NCBI GenBank assembly: GCA_041398785.1 | Contig: JAWKUA010000007.1 | Span: 186,001-250,000 of the forward strand | Length of the DNA: 64,000 nt | Direction: 5' to 3' | From: Planctomycetaceae bacterium | GTDB taxonomy: Bacteria; Planctomycetota; Planctomycetia; Planctomycetales; Planctomycetaceae | Shown here: positions 53,707 through 63,899 of the stretch, piece after piece | Numbering within the stretch: position 1 is the stretch's first letter | Layout: each line of letters starts with the position of its first letter | Notes under the pieces: generated by a model | What the model saw: the letters and a program-made list of their open reading frames with translations, nothing else | Told to the model about the DNA's origin: nothing | Database searches by the model: none | Position numbers and translations under genes: made by a program

Positions 53707-55668
53707 ATGTGCGGCATTGCCGGAGTTCTCTACGCTGACATCCGTCATTCCGCGGACAGATCCGCGCTGCAGGCGATGGGAGACGCGATTGCGCACCGCG
53801 GCCCGGACGGAGAAGGGTACTTCCGCGCAGGCAACGTCGGCCTGGTCCATCGCCGCCTGGCAATCATCGACCTGGCCGGAGGCGATCAGCCGATTGCCAA
53901 CGAAGACGAATCCGTGCAGGTTGTCTTCAATGGCGAAATCTACAACTACCCGGAACTCCGGCGGCAGCTTGAACTTCGCGGGCACCGGTTTCGCACAAAT
54001 TCCGATACCGAGGTGCTGGTACATTTGTACGAAGACCACGGCCGCAATTTGGTCACGCGGCTGCGCGGGATGTTTGCGTTCGCTCTGTGGGACGCGGCCA
54101 ACCGAAAACTGCTGCTGGCTCGCGACCACGTCGGACAGAAGCCGCTGTACGTGTATCGCGACGGCGAAAAGCTGCTGTTCGCGTCGGAACTCAAGGCAAT
54201 ACTGGCTCACGACAACGTCGATCGATCCATCGCCGCGGAAGCCGTGGAAGACTACCTGACATTCGGCGTGATTCCCGGCGAACGAAGCATCTTTCGCGCG
54301 GTGCGGCGGCTCCCGGCGGCTCACACGCTGCTGGTCAACGCGGACTCACTGAACAACGCTCCCGAACGTTACTGGCAGCTTCGGTTCGACAACGAAGCCG
54401 AACGTACCGACGAACAATGGAAGGAATGCATCGACGCGAAGATTCGCGAAAGCGTGAAGGCTCACCTGATCGCGGACGTGCCTGTCGGAGCGTTCCTGAG
54501 CGGCGGGCTGGACAGCAGTGCCATCGTCGCGACTCTGGCGGATGTCGTGTCGGAACCGCTGCAGACGTTTTCGATCGGCTTTCAGGAAAAGCAATACAGC
54601 GAACTTCCGTACGCCGACGCTGTTGCTCGACACTTCGGCACCCGGCACACGGAACAGATCGTCACGCCGGAAGCTGTCCGGGATCTGGACCAGTTTGTTC
54701 ACTTCTATGACGAACCGTTCGCGGACGCGTCCGCCATTCCGTCGCTGGCGGTGGCTCGCATGGCTTCGCAGCATGTCAAGGTGGTCCTGTCCGGCGACGG
54801 CGGAGACGAAGCGTTTGGCGGCTATGCCCGGTACGGACACGATCTGCAGGAAGCGGCCATTCGAAACGCGCTGCCGCGCTGGTTTCGACAAAGCGTGCTG
54901 TCGGCGTTTGCCGCTGTCTGGCCGAAGGCTGACTGGTTGCCGCGACCTCTGCGGCTGCAGACTCTGCTGCAGAATCTTTCCGCTGAACCTGCCGTCGCGT
55001 ATGCCAATACATTGTCGGCGTGCCGAAAGTCGCTGCGAAGTCAGTTGCTGAATTCTGAGTTCGCCGGAATCGTTGCCGGGCACCGGCCGGAAGACGCGGT
55101 CGCTGCGGCGTTTCGTCAGGGTCACCGCGATGCCCTGAGCGGAATGCTGGCCGCGGACACCGCGATTCTGTTGCCCGACGATTTCCTGCTGAAGGTGGAT
55201 CGTGCCAGCATGGCGTTTGGCCTGGAGGTGCGGCCTCCGCTGATTGATTACCAACTGCTGGAACTGGCGGCGTCAATGCCTTCGCGCCTGAAGGTGCGGA
55301 ACGGTTCGAAGAAGTGGATCGTGAAGGAACTTTTTGAATCGCGGCTGCCGCCGAAGCTGGCCCATCGACGAAAGCAGGGCTTCGAACTGCCGATCGACGA
55401 ATGGCTGCGAGGCCCGCTGAAGGATCAGGTGCATCAAGTCGTCCTGAATCCCCGGGCACCGATTTCGGAATTCATCAACACACAAACCGCAGCGGCTTTG
55501 TATCGGCGGCACTGCCGCAAAACCGGACGCTTCGGCCAGGTGCTGTGGTCGCTGCTGGTGCTCGGACGCTGGCTGGATCGTTACGGAAGTCCGCCGACGG
55601 AAGTTTCGCCGCCCGGTCGGCTTCGACGAACTCCGGATCGCAGCCCCGCCGCTGTCGCAATCGAATGA
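53707..55668 (+). CDS. asnB: Glutamine-hydrolysing asparagine synthase (exosortase/EPS-type)
   Basis: 653 residues from ATG 53707, which makes Cys2 the glutaminase nucleophile (MCGIAGVLY). Class II amidotransferase landmarks follow: HRGPDGEG, RLAIIDL and FNGEIYNY. The synthetase half has the PP-loop SGGLDSSAI near residue 265 and SGDGGDEAFGGY. It could aminate aspartate or a sugar acid; relatives in EPS clusters are called amidotransferase of the exosortase A system. It opens a one-direction operon. Confidence 0.9.
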   Translation: MCGIAGVLYADIRHSADRSALQAMGDAIAHRGPDGEGYFRAGNVGLVHRRLAIIDLAGGDQPIANEDESVQVVFNGEIYNYPELRRQLELRGHRFRTNSDTEVLVHLYEDHGRNLVTRLRGMFAFALWDAANRKLLLARDHVGQKPLYVYRDGEKLLFASELKAILAHDNVDRSIAAEAVEDYLTFGVIPGERSIFRAVRRLPAAHTLLVNADSLNNAPERYWQLRFDNEAERTDEQWKECIDAKIRESVKAHLIADVPVGAFLSGGLDSSAIVATLADVVSEPLQTFSIGFQEKQYSELPYADAVARHFGTRHTEQIVTPEAVRDLDQFVHFYDEPFADASAIPSLAVARMASQHVKVVLSGDGGDEAFGGYARYGHDLQEAAIRNALPRWFRQSVLSAFAAVWPKADWLPRPLRLQTLLQNLSAEPAVAYANTLSACRKSLRSQLLNSEFAGIVAGHRPEDAVAAAFRQGHRDALSGMLAADTAILLPDDFLLKVDRASMAFGLEVRPPLIDYQLLELAASMPSRLKVRNGSKKWIVKELFESRLPPKLAHRRKQGFELPIDEWLRGPLKDQVHQVVLNPRAPISEFINTQTAAALYRRHCRKTGRFGQVLWSLLVLGRWLDRYGSPPTEVSPPGRLRRTPDRSPAAVAIE

Positions 55669-55762
55669 CTCAACCGCGAGCGTCCTTCAGGAACCAACCC
55701 GAAGCGTTCGAAGCAACCGCCCCGAAGTCACCGTAAATCACTGCCGCCGCGAACGACGGACC

Positions 55763-58372
55763 ATGTCAACTCTTCTGACAACCAAAGAACCCGCATCGCC
55801 GCAAGCGCGACGACACGTGCTGCGCGTGCCGTTCCGTGTCGTGTCGCCGACGGGCCGCGTGCTGCGAAACGTGCCGCTGACGTGCGGGCTGTGTCTGCCG
55901 AAGGGAGCCGCACCGGAGAACCGAGCGTGGATCGTGGAAGGGCTTCGCGAGAAGTCCGTCAATGCTCAGACGGAAGTGCTGGATCGGTGGAACGACGGCA
56001 GCGTGCGCTGGCTGCTGGTGCATTTTGTCGCTCCGGAACTGACGGATCACGAAACGCCCTGTGTCCTGGTGCCTGCTGAAACCGAAGGCAGCTTCGTTCG
56101 ACGATTGCCGGCGCGCGATGCGTCACTTGTTCGCGATCGCGACGCGTTTCGACTGACGCTGCCCGACGGTGAATGCACGTTCCGAGTCACGCTGACCGAC
56201 AGCAACGGACAGCGGCTCGGGCTGACGGTGAAGGACATCGGGCAGGAATCCAGCGGTGCTGAACGGCAGGTTCTGACAGCGGACCTGCAGGTCGAGGGTC
56301 GGCAGCGGATCGACCTCAAAATTCGCTTCGAGGTCTGGCCCTTCGCCGGTCTGGTTCACGTGCAGACGCGACTGCGCAACGGCAATCGTGCTCGCCATTC
56401 GGGCGGCTTGTGGGATTTGGGAGACGCCGGATCATTTCTGTTTCGTGAACTGTCGGTGGAAGTCACTTCGCCGGAACTCACTTCGCCGCGAAGCATCGCC
56501 TGGCGAGTTGCGTCGGGCGGAATCACTCGCACGGCTGATCCCGGCGACGACATCCGCATCGTTCAGTACGGCAGCGGAGGCCGCAACTGGTCGTCGACGA
56601 ATCACGTTGACGCCGACGGTGCCGTGGCGGTCCGGGAACGCGGGTTCGAAGCTCGTTTTCCCAACGGAGTCCTGCGCGGATACCGCAGCGAACCGACTGT
56701 CGCCATCGACGGCGGACGTCACGAAGTCAGCGTCGCCGTACCGGAATGCTGGCAGCAGTTCCCGTCGGAACTCAGCGTCCGTGGCGGCAGCGGCGCGATC
56801 GGAGTCGGTTTGTTCCCGGCGATCGACGGGTTGATTCACGAACTTCAGGGCGGCGAACAGAAGACGCAGTCGTTCTGGCTGAGTTTGCGTGCTTCTGCGA
56901 AGGGTGAGCAGGAACTGAACTGGGTGCATCAGCCGCCGAGAATCGTGCAGCCCGCGGACTGGATTGCGTCCACCGGCGTCTTTCCGTGGTTTCCCGGAAC
57001 CGTGCCGGACAAGGACCGATTCGCGGGATATCTGCGATCCGCGACGACGGGAACTCGGTCGATCCGCGCGCGGCGTGACACGATCGATGAATATGGCTGG
57101 CGAAACTTCGGCGATGTCCCGGCGGATCATGAGCAGCGTCACTTCCGCGGTTCGCGCACGGTGGTGTCTCACTACAACAATCAGTTCGACATGATCCTGG
57201 GCGGCATTCTGAACCTGGCGGCATCCGGAAACGCGGACTGGTTTGAACTGTTCGATCCGCTGGCTCGGCACGTGATGGACATCGACGTTTATCACACCAC
57301 GCAGGACCGTGCCGCGTTCAACGGCGGCATGTTCTGGCACACCGATCATTACGTCGACGCGGCAACGGCCACGCATCGCGGCTATTCGAAAGCGAACGCT
57401 GCCGGCAAGGCTGACTACGGCGGCGGATTGTCCAACGAACACAACTACAGCACGGGTCTGCTGTACTACTACTTCCTGACGGGCAGCCTGGAAGCTCGCG
57501 AAACCGTGCTGTCGCTGGCCGACTGGGTGCTGCGGATGGACGACGGCCGGTCAACGATCTGGGGCCTGTTCGATTCAGGCGACACCGGTCTGGCGTCGCG
57601 CACCGTGACCGACGACTTTCACGGCCCCGGTCGCGGCGCGGGAAATTCCATCAACGCGCTGCTGGACGGATGGCTGCTGACTCGCGATCCGAAGTACATG
57701 CAAAAGGCAGAACAGCTGATTCAGCGAACCGTGCATCCGAAGCAGGATTGCGATGCGCTGCATCTGCTGGATTCGGAAGGGCACTGGTCGTACACGGTCT
57801 GTCTGAACGTGATCGGCCGCTATCTCACGATCAAACGCGACGCCGAACAGTTCGACGCCGCCTACGCGTATTCCCGCGATGTGCTGGCCCACTACGGTCG
57901 CTGGATGGCGGCGAACGAACGCGCGTCGCTGTCCGATCCGGAGGGCCTGGAGTTCTACACCGAAGCCTGGGCGGCTCAGGATTTTCGCAAGGTCAACGTC
58001 ATGCGGATCGCCGCTTCCTGCTGCGACGATCCGGTGGATGAACAGGCGATGCGGCAGCGAGCCGACAGGATCAGCGATGATGCATGGAAGTATCTGTTTG
58101 AATTCGGTGACCAGCATCTGACCTCGCGCTGTCTGTCCATTGTGATGACCGAAGGACTGCGGGAAGTGTTTCATCGCACGTGCGAACCGGACTACCTGCG
58201 TCCCTCGACCGCGAAGTATCCGGATTCGACCTGGGCGATGTTCGTGCCTCAGAAGACGCGTGTTCGAAGGCTGCTGAAATCGCCGGCGGGACTTTTGCTG
58301 GCGGCCGTTCGAACTCTGAACCCGGTTCGGTGCCTTCGAACATTCGATGCGTTCCGGAGACACATTTCGTAA
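55763..58372 (+). CDS. RIFT-barrel, exo-rhamnogalacturonan lyase-like protein
   Basis: 869 residues, no signal peptide. The N-terminal 100 residues (RVPFRVVSPTGRVLRNVPLT, DGSVRWLLVHF) resemble the RIFT barrel of the PcRGLX/YetA family, followed by a beta-sandwich (about 130-400) and an alpha/alpha-barrel (about 420-760) with NNQFDMILGGILN, FWHTDHYVDAATATHRGY and GGGLSNEHNYSTGLLYYYF. His and Tyr in the last may be catalytic. In an EPS operon it may trim or modify the polymer. Family assignment by memory. Confidence 0.6.
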   Translation: MSTLLTTKEPASPQARRHVLRVPFRVVSPTGRVLRNVPLTCGLCLPKGAAPENRAWIVEGLREKSVNAQTEVLDRWNDGSVRWLLVHFVAPELTDHETPCVLVPAETEGSFVRRLPARDASLVRDRDAFRLTLPDGECTFRVTLTDSNGQRLGLTVKDIGQESSGAERQVLTADLQVEGRQRIDLKIRFEVWPFAGLVHVQTRLRNGNRARHSGGLWDLGDAGSFLFRELSVEVTSPELTSPRSIAWRVASGGITRTADPGDDIRIVQYGSGGRNWSSTNHVDADGAVAVRERGFEARFPNGVLRGYRSEPTVAIDGGRHEVSVAVPECWQQFPSELSVRGGSGAIGVGLFPAIDGLIHELQGGEQKTQSFWLSLRASAKGEQELNWVHQPPRIVQPADWIASTGVFPWFPGTVPDKDRFAGYLRSATTGTRSIRARRDTIDEYGWRNFGDVPADHEQRHFRGSRTVVSHYNNQFDMILGGILNLAASGNADWFELFDPLARHVMDIDVYHTTQDRAAFNGGMFWHTDHYVDAATATHRGYSKANAAGKADYGGGLSNEHNYSTGLLYYYFLTGSLEARETVLSLADWVLRMDDGRSTIWGLFDSGDTGLASRTVTDDFHGPGRGAGNSINALLDGWLLTRDPKYMQKAEQLIQRTVHPKQDCDALHLLDSEGHWSYTVCLNVIGRYLTIKRDAEQFDAAYAYSRDVLAHYGRWMAANERASLSDPEGLEFYTEAWAAQDFRKVNVMRIAASCCDDPVDEQAMRQRADRISDDAWKYLFEFGDQHLTSRCLSIVMTEGLREVFHRTCEPDYLRPSTAKYPDSTWAMFVPQKTRVRRLLKSPAGLLLAAVRTLNPVRCLRTFDAFRRHIS

Positions 58373-58391
58373 CGCGACACAGGCCACTTCC

Positions 58392-60923
58392 ATGATTCAG
58401 TCAGTCAACAGCGAAAAACCAAAACTCCCGGATGCTGACACGCGCCCGACCGTGTGCCACGTGATTCATGCGCTGGGAGTCGGCGGCGCAGAAGTGCTGG
58501 TCGACCAGATGGTTCGGCGGTTGTCCGGCGACTATCGCTGCGTCGTCGCGGTGCTGGATGCAGTCGGTCAGATCGGCGCTCAGTTGCGAGCCGACGGATT
58601 CGTCGTGGAACACCTGCGGCGGCAATCGGGAATCGACGTTCGCTGCGCGGCGCGGCTGAACGCGTTCGTGAAGCGGGAAGGCGTGGATCTGCTGCACGCC
58701 CATCAATGCACACCGTTCTTTCAGGCGATGCTGAGCCGTGGAGCAACCGGCACGACTCCCGTGCTGCTGACGGAACACGGCCGGCACTTCCCGGATAATC
58801 CCAGCCGCAAAAGCCGCCTGGTCAATCGACTGCTGCTGCGCCGCTGCGATCGGCTGTTCGGCTGTGGGAAATCCGTCCAGCAGGCTCTGATCGACAACGA
58901 AGGACTGCCGGCGGGCCGCGTCGGCGTGATCTATAACGGAGTCGATCTGGAGGCGCTGGCCGCAGCTTCCTCGGACGCCCGGCCGCGAATTCGGCGGGAA
59001 TTCGGATTTCGCGATGACGATTTTGTGGCTGTCCAGGTTGCTCGCCTGCACGAGCTGAAGGACCACCGGACGGCTCTGGAAGCGATCAACATCGCGAAGC
59101 GTTCCGTCCCGACAATCCGGCTGTTGCTGGTGGGAGCCGGCGACGAACGCAGCGCCATCGAAGGTCGCATCTTCGATCTCGGTCTGGCAAATCACGTGAA
59201 GCTGGCCGGAAGCCGAAACGATGTTCGCGACCTGCTGGCCGCGTCGGATGCGTTTTTGATGAGCAGCATCAGCGAAGGAATTCCGCTGACGATCATTGAA
59301 GCGATGGCCGCCGGACTGCCCGTGGTGTCGACGGCGGTCGGCGGTATTCCGGAAATGATTGCCGACGAACTGTCCGGATTTCTGGCAGGTCCCGGAGACG
59401 CACCGGGGCTGGCTCGCGGTCTGGTGCGCCTGGCCGAAGATCCACAGCTTCGAAAACGACTGATCGAAAACGGCCGCCACCGTGCTCATGAACAGTTTTC
59501 GCTGACCAGCATGCTGGACAATTACCGTCGCGTGTATCAGGAAATGCTGGAACCGCGTCGTACCGTTTCGAAGCCTCGTCGCCGCCCGGCATCGAACGTT
59601 GCAGAACCGGTCACGCCGGCCCGCGCGGAGCAACCTCGTCGACGCGCGGAACGGAAGCCGGTCGTCGAGCAATCGCCCGCGTCGCTGGTTGTGTTTTCCG
59701 ACGACTGGGGACGACACCCGTCTTCGTGCCAGCACCTCATTCGTCAACTGCTGCCCAAGTACAAGGTGCTGTGGGTCAACACGATCGGAACTCGCGCGCC
59801 GCGGCTGGATCTGGTGACCGTTCGGCGCGTCGCGGAAAAGCTGGCTCAATGGCGACGGCGAACTGCGACGTCGGGCGGTGATTCGTCCGCCGGTGATTCG
59901 TCCACCGGTGGTTCGGCCGGCGACGAGGCGGCTCACGGCAATCTCGCGACTCACTGCAATCTGCAGGTCGTTAATCCTCGCATGTGGCCGTGGTTCGGCC
60001 GGCCGTTCGACCGTGCCCTGAACCGCCGGCTGCTGACGAAGCAACTGGCGCCGCTGATTCGACAACTGCCGCAGCCGGTTCACGCGGTCACGACGATCCC
60101 GATCACGGCCGACCTGCCGGAATCGCTGCCGGTGAGTCACTGGACGTACTACTGCGTCGACGATTTCGCCGTCTGGCCGGGCCTTGACGGCGACACTCTG
60201 CGACGAATGGACGCCGAAATGATCCGGCACGCCGATTCCATCCTGGCGGTCAGTGAAACTCTGCGAAACGCCATCGCACAACATGGACGCTCGGCAACGC
60301 TGCTGACGCACGGAGTCGACCTGGCCCACTGGCAGCAAACCGGCGACGATCTGAAGGAATCCGCCATTCCCAAAGATGTGCGACGCCCGCTGGCTGTGTT
60401 CTGGGGAATGGTGGACCGGCGACTGGATTCCGACATGCTGAAGCGTCTGTCGCAGTGGCTGTCGGAAGGCACCATCGTGCTGATGGGGCCTCAGCAGGAT
60501 CCTGACCCGGCGATTCTGGAACTTCGCAACGTGATGTCGCTGCCCGCGCAGTCGTTTCAGTCGCTGCCGCGGATTGCTCACGACGCGGATGTGCTGATCA
60601 TGCCGTACGCGGATCTGCCGGTGACGCGCGCCATGCAGCCGCTGAAACTGAAGGAATACATGGCCACCGGCAAACCGGTTGTCGTCAGCCGACTGCCGGC
60701 CGTCGGCGAATGGAGCGACTGCATCGACATCGCACAGACCGCCGAAGAATTTGCGTCGGCCGTTCAGCTTCGATCCATCACCGGTCTGCCCGCCGAACAG
60801 CTCCACGCGCGCGAACGACTGGTCGACGAAAGCTGGGCCGCCAAATCGGAAGTCTTTGAACGGATCCTCACGGCGAATCGTTCCGGACGCGACGAAACCG
60901 CCCCGGCGGAAGGCAGAGTCTGA
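58392..60923 (+). CDS. Fusion of two glycosyltransferases (GT4 plus a second GT-B domain)
   Basis: 843 residues from ATG 58392. The first half (about 18-395) is GT4: HVIHALGVGGAEVLVDQMVR, VIYNGVDLEAL and the EGIPLTIIEAMAAGLPVVST nucleotide-sugar site. A Pro/Arg-rich linker (about 398-432) leads to a second GT-B fold (about 435-830) with VVFSDDWGRHPSSCQHLIRQ, VLWVNTIGTR, WTYYCVDDF, TLLTHGVDLAHW and KLKEYMATGKPVVVSRLPAV. Two transferases in one chain could add two sugars in turn. It is 19 bases after the lyase gene and 1 base before the next. Confidence 0.85.
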   Translation: MIQSVNSEKPKLPDADTRPTVCHVIHALGVGGAEVLVDQMVRRLSGDYRCVVAVLDAVGQIGAQLRADGFVVEHLRRQSGIDVRCAARLNAFVKREGVDLLHAHQCTPFFQAMLSRGATGTTPVLLTEHGRHFPDNPSRKSRLVNRLLLRRCDRLFGCGKSVQQALIDNEGLPAGRVGVIYNGVDLEALAAASSDARPRIRREFGFRDDDFVAVQVARLHELKDHRTALEAINIAKRSVPTIRLLLVGAGDERSAIEGRIFDLGLANHVKLAGSRNDVRDLLAASDAFLMSSISEGIPLTIIEAMAAGLPVVSTAVGGIPEMIADELSGFLAGPGDAPGLARGLVRLAEDPQLRKRLIENGRHRAHEQFSLTSMLDNYRRVYQEMLEPRRTVSKPRRRPASNVAEPVTPARAEQPRRRAERKPVVEQSPASLVVFSDDWGRHPSSCQHLIRQLLPKYKVLWVNTIGTRAPRLDLVTVRRVAEKLAQWRRRTATSGGDSSAGDSSTGGSAGDEAAHGNLATHCNLQVVNPRMWPWFGRPFDRALNRRLLTKQLAPLIRQLPQPVHAVTTIPITADLPESLPVSHWTYYCVDDFAVWPGLDGDTLRRMDAEMIRHADSILAVSETLRNAIAQHGRSATLLTHGVDLAHWQQTGDDLKESAIPKDVRRPLAVFWGMVDRRLDSDMLKRLSQWLSEGTIVLMGPQQDPDPAILELRNVMSLPAQSFQSLPRIAHDADVLIMPYADLPVTRAMQPLKLKEYMATGKPVVVSRLPAVGEWSDCIDIAQTAEEFASAVQLRSITGLPAEQLHARERLVDESWAAKSEVFERILTANRSGRDETAPAEGRV

Positions 60924-60924
60924 C

Positions 60925-62142
60925 ATGCACACATCAAACAGATGCGGCCGACCGATGGTCCTGCACACTCGCGTTGTCACGGGAACCGGCGGAGGTCCGG
61001 AAAAGACAATTCTGAATTCTCCGCGGTTCCTGGCCGACTACGGCCTGGAGTCAGCCTGTCTGTTCATGCGGCCGCCGCACGATCCCGGCTTCGCTACGCT
61101 GCAGGCGAAGGCCGGTGAAGCGGGTGCGGAAATCATCGGCATGGATGATCGCGGTCCGCTGGATTTCAACGTGATTCGCCAGGCCGTGAAAATCTGCCGC
61201 GAGCGACAGGTCTCCGTCTGGCACGCTCACGATTACAAAAGCAACGCCCTGGGACTGCTGGTTCGCCGGTTTCATCGCATGCATCTGGTCACGACCGCTC
61301 ACGGCTGGGTGCGGTTCACGTCGCGAACGCCGCTGTACTATAAGATCGATCGCTTCTGCATGAAGCGGTATCAGCAGGTGATCTGCGTGTCTCAGGACCT
61401 GCTGGACACGTGCCTGGACAGCGGCATTCCGTCCGACCGGCTGCGGCTGGTCGACAATGCGATCGTGGAATCCGACTACGACACGTCGCCTCCGCGGCTC
61501 AGCGAACGGGCTCGCTTCGGCTTCGGCAGCGACCAGGTTCTGCTGGGAGCCGTCGGCCGGCTGTCCGAAGAAAAGGGCTTTCATCATCTGATCGATGCCG
61601 TCAGCCGGATGGTGACCGACGGCCAGGCGGTCGGACTGCTGATCGCCGGCGAAGGACATCTGAAGGAAGCCCTGCAGCGGCAGATTGATGAACTGGACCT
61701 TCAGAATCATGTGAAGTTGGTGGGTTATCTCAGCGACCCCCGCGTGCTGTACCGAGCCATCGACGTGTTCGTTCTGAGCAGTCTTCGGGAAGGACTGCCG
61801 AACGTTGTTCTGGAAGCGATGGCGACGCAGCGAGCGGTCGTGGCGACGCGAGTCAACGGCATCCCGCGATTGATCGACGACGGTACAAACGGAATCGTTG
61901 TCGCGCCCGACCGTCGTGAAGCACTCTACGACGGCATTCAGCGCTGCCTGAACGATGACTGTCTGCGCCACCGGCTGGCCGAAGAAGGACGCCGAACAGT
62001 CGAACAGCGATTCTCGTTCAAAAAACGCATGCAGAAGATCGTCGACGTTTACCGGACGCTCGACCCAAGTCTCTCAGCAATCACGAAACACGATTCGCAC
62101 AGCGTTCAACCGGCGGCAGATCTGCAGGATTCCTACTCATGA
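60925..62142 (+). CDS. GT4 family glycosyltransferase
   Basis: 405 residues from ATG 60925, one base after the previous stop (ATG 60955 possible). GT4 landmarks: GTGGGPEKTILN, VWHAHDYKSNALGLL, GAVGRLSEEKGFHHLIDAV and SSLREGLPNVVLEAMATQRA with the EX7E pair. Cytoplasmic or membrane-associated enzyme of EPS building. Its stop is in an ATGA overlap with the next start. Confidence 0.9.
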   Translation: MHTSNRCGRPMVLHTRVVTGTGGGPEKTILNSPRFLADYGLESACLFMRPPHDPGFATLQAKAGEAGAEIIGMDDRGPLDFNVIRQAVKICRERQVSVWHAHDYKSNALGLLVRRFHRMHLVTTAHGWVRFTSRTPLYYKIDRFCMKRYQQVICVSQDLLDTCLDSGIPSDRLRLVDNAIVESDYDTSPPRLSERARFGFGSDQVLLGAVGRLSEEKGFHHLIDAVSRMVTDGQAVGLLIAGEGHLKEALQRQIDELDLQNHVKLVGYLSDPRVLYRAIDVFVLSSLREGLPNVVLEAMATQRAVVATRVNGIPRLIDDGTNGIVVAPDRREALYDGIQRCLNDDCLRHRLAEEGRRTVEQRFSFKKRMQKIVDVYRTLDPSLSAITKHDSHSVQPAADLQDSYS

Positions 62143-63217
62143 CGCTTGTACAAACCACCACTTCGCATCCGCTGGCCGGCACGTCGCTCAGCACGCAGAT
62201 TCGCACCCGCGCGCCTCTGGATGGAACGAATACCTGACAAAATGGGGCTACGACGGCTTTCATCTGCGAGCCGAATGGGGCCGCATCTTTCAGACCAGCC
62301 TGCAGCATGAACCCTATTTTCTGTGGGCCGAACAGCACCGGAAGATTGTCGGTGTTCTGCCGCTGATGTTCATTTCCGGGCCGATCTTCGGACGGTTTCT
62401 GACAAGTCAGCCGTATCTGAATACCGGAGGCGTTCTGGCGGATTCCGATGAGATCGCCGGCAGGCTGATCGACGCGGCCGTGTCTCTGGCGGACACGCTG
62501 GACGTGAAACGTCTGGAACTGCGGCACGAACGCAGCGTTCCTCATCCGGCATGGAATGCGACCAGCACGGAGAAAGTCCACATGCGGCTCCGGCTGCCGT
62601 CGACCAGCGATGAACTCTGGACAACGCTGAAATCGAAAGTCCGCAGCCAGATCAAAAAGCCGCTGAACGATTCGTCGCTGCAAACAGAATTCGGCCGCGA
62701 CGATCAGCTTCGCACGTTTTACAACATCTTCTGCCGCAACATGCGCGACCTGGGAACTCCGCCGTTTTCCAGACGGCTGTTTGAGTACATGCTGGACGAA
62801 TTCGGTGACGCGGCGGAGATCTGCACGGTTCGATACCAGGGCAGGCCGGTGGCGTCCGGGTTCCTGCTGCACGGTCCCGGCGTCACGCTGATTCCCAGCG
62901 CCAGCTCGTTGAGAGAATTCAACCACACCAGCGCCAACATGCTGATGTACTGGCACGTGCTGAAGCGAGCGATCGAACGAGGCCAGTCGACTTTCGACTT
63001 CGGCCGCAGTTCCGTCGACAGCGGGACGTGGAAGTTCAAGAAGCAGTGGGGATCGGAAGAGTTTCCCGCTGTGTGGCAGTTCTACAATCGCCGCGGCACC
63101 GTCAGCGACATGCGCCCCGGCAGCGGAAAGTACGATCGACTGATCGGAGTCTGGCAGAAGCTGCCCGTCTGGGTCACTCGCCTGATCGGCCCGCCAATCG
63201 TCCGCGGCATTCCATAG
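62139..63217 (+). CDS. FemAB/GNAT-type protein of EPS clusters, with an apparent frameshift near the start
   Basis: The coupled start ATG 62139 (ATGA overlap) gives MTLVQTTTSHPLAG but meets TGA at 62235. The FemAB domain is in another frame from about 62216 (SGWNEYLTKWGYDGFHLRAE) and runs to 63217: RKIVGVLPL, GGVLADSDE, KSKVRSQIKKPLND, RNLGTPPF-like MRDLGTPPFSRR, FDFGRSSVDSGTWKFKKQWG. This is the FemAB type linked to exosortase systems, an acyl/aminoacyltransferase fold. No ATG, GTG or TTG fits the domain frame within this stretch, so a one-base error or real frameshift is likely. Confidence 0.75.
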
Positions 63218-63252
63218 GCGACGTCGGAATTCGCAATTCCGGACTCAGCGCT

Positions 63253-63640
63253 GCGGAATGCTCGGTTCCTGGGCTCTTCCGGCGAACAGGGGTGTTGCTG
63301 AAGAATCGGTCGATGAAGGCTTGCTGGCGTTCGCCGTCATTCCTTCGGAGACTTCGATCGGATCTGACGTTGCGATCCGACAACCTCGCGTTTCCGGTTG
63401 TTGATGCCCGGAGGGCAGGCACAACGTCAGCCGGAGCCGACAGGCTCCGGAAGCTGGTGTCTCCGCGTCCGCAGGCCTGAAAGGCCGACACATCCGCTGC
63501 GGCAAAAGCTGTATCGCCGCTCCGGGGCTTTGGACAGGAATTCGGCATCTGACCGGTGGCTCACGCCACCGGCACAGGTTGTGTCGGCCCGCCGGGCCTG
63601 AAACGCTGTTGACTCAACACCCCCATTTTCCGGATGAGCC
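63253..63640. repeat. Dispersed repeat family A, copy 2
   Basis: Same order of blocks and hairpins as 47061-47449: ATCGGTCGATGAAGGCTTGC, GACTTCGATCGGATCTGACG, CCGGAGCC-GACA-GGCTCCGG, CCGGTGGC-TCAC-GCCACCGG, GTGTCGGCCCGCCGGGCCTG. The best kept parts are the hairpins, with changes mostly in loops and spacers. Confidence 0.8.
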
Positions 63641-63651
63641 GGTTCCTGGTC

Positions 63652-63776
63652 CGCAGATTCACACAGATGGACACAGATTTTTGGCGGGCTGGCAATGAAG
63701 CGATTGGACCCGAACTTTGAAGCGGTTCCGCGGCCAGCCTTTTTGTATCTGTGTTCATCTGTGTTCATCTGTGGAC
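63652..63776. repeat. Family E hairpin, copy 4 (longer loop)
   Basis: CGCAGATTCACACAGATGGA and ACACAGATTTTTGGCGGGCT (63652-63691) face ATCTGTGTTCATCTGTGTTC, then ATCTGTGG (63747-63774). Arms are CACAGAT multimers around an 80-base loop. Confidence 0.65.
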
Positions 63777-63899
63777 AACCCGGGTTGATCGGCATACGGG
63801 CACTACCGGATTCGACCGCTCTGATGCGATGCCAGCCGGCATTCCGGTGGCGAAGACGGATTCGCTGGTGAGTGTGCAGGACCGCAATCGCACCGAGTG

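Larger units (their letters stand above)
63218..63899. other. Repeat-filled intergenic region
   Basis: About 680 bases with repeat A copy 2 (63253-63640) and repeat E copy 4 (63652-63776). 63777-63899 shows nothing recognisable. Confidence 0.65.

Noticed and set aside
58401..60980. An 859-codon open frame antisense to the double glycosyltransferase
   Set aside because: High-GC codon bias leaves long open antisense frames; the translation has no family motif, whereas the sense frame has full GT motifs.
61955..62141. ATG 61955 as start of the FemAB gene
   Set aside because: It would overlap the glycosyltransferase by about 190 bases with a basic, motif-free N-terminus; a coupled start at 62139 plus a frameshift explains the data better.
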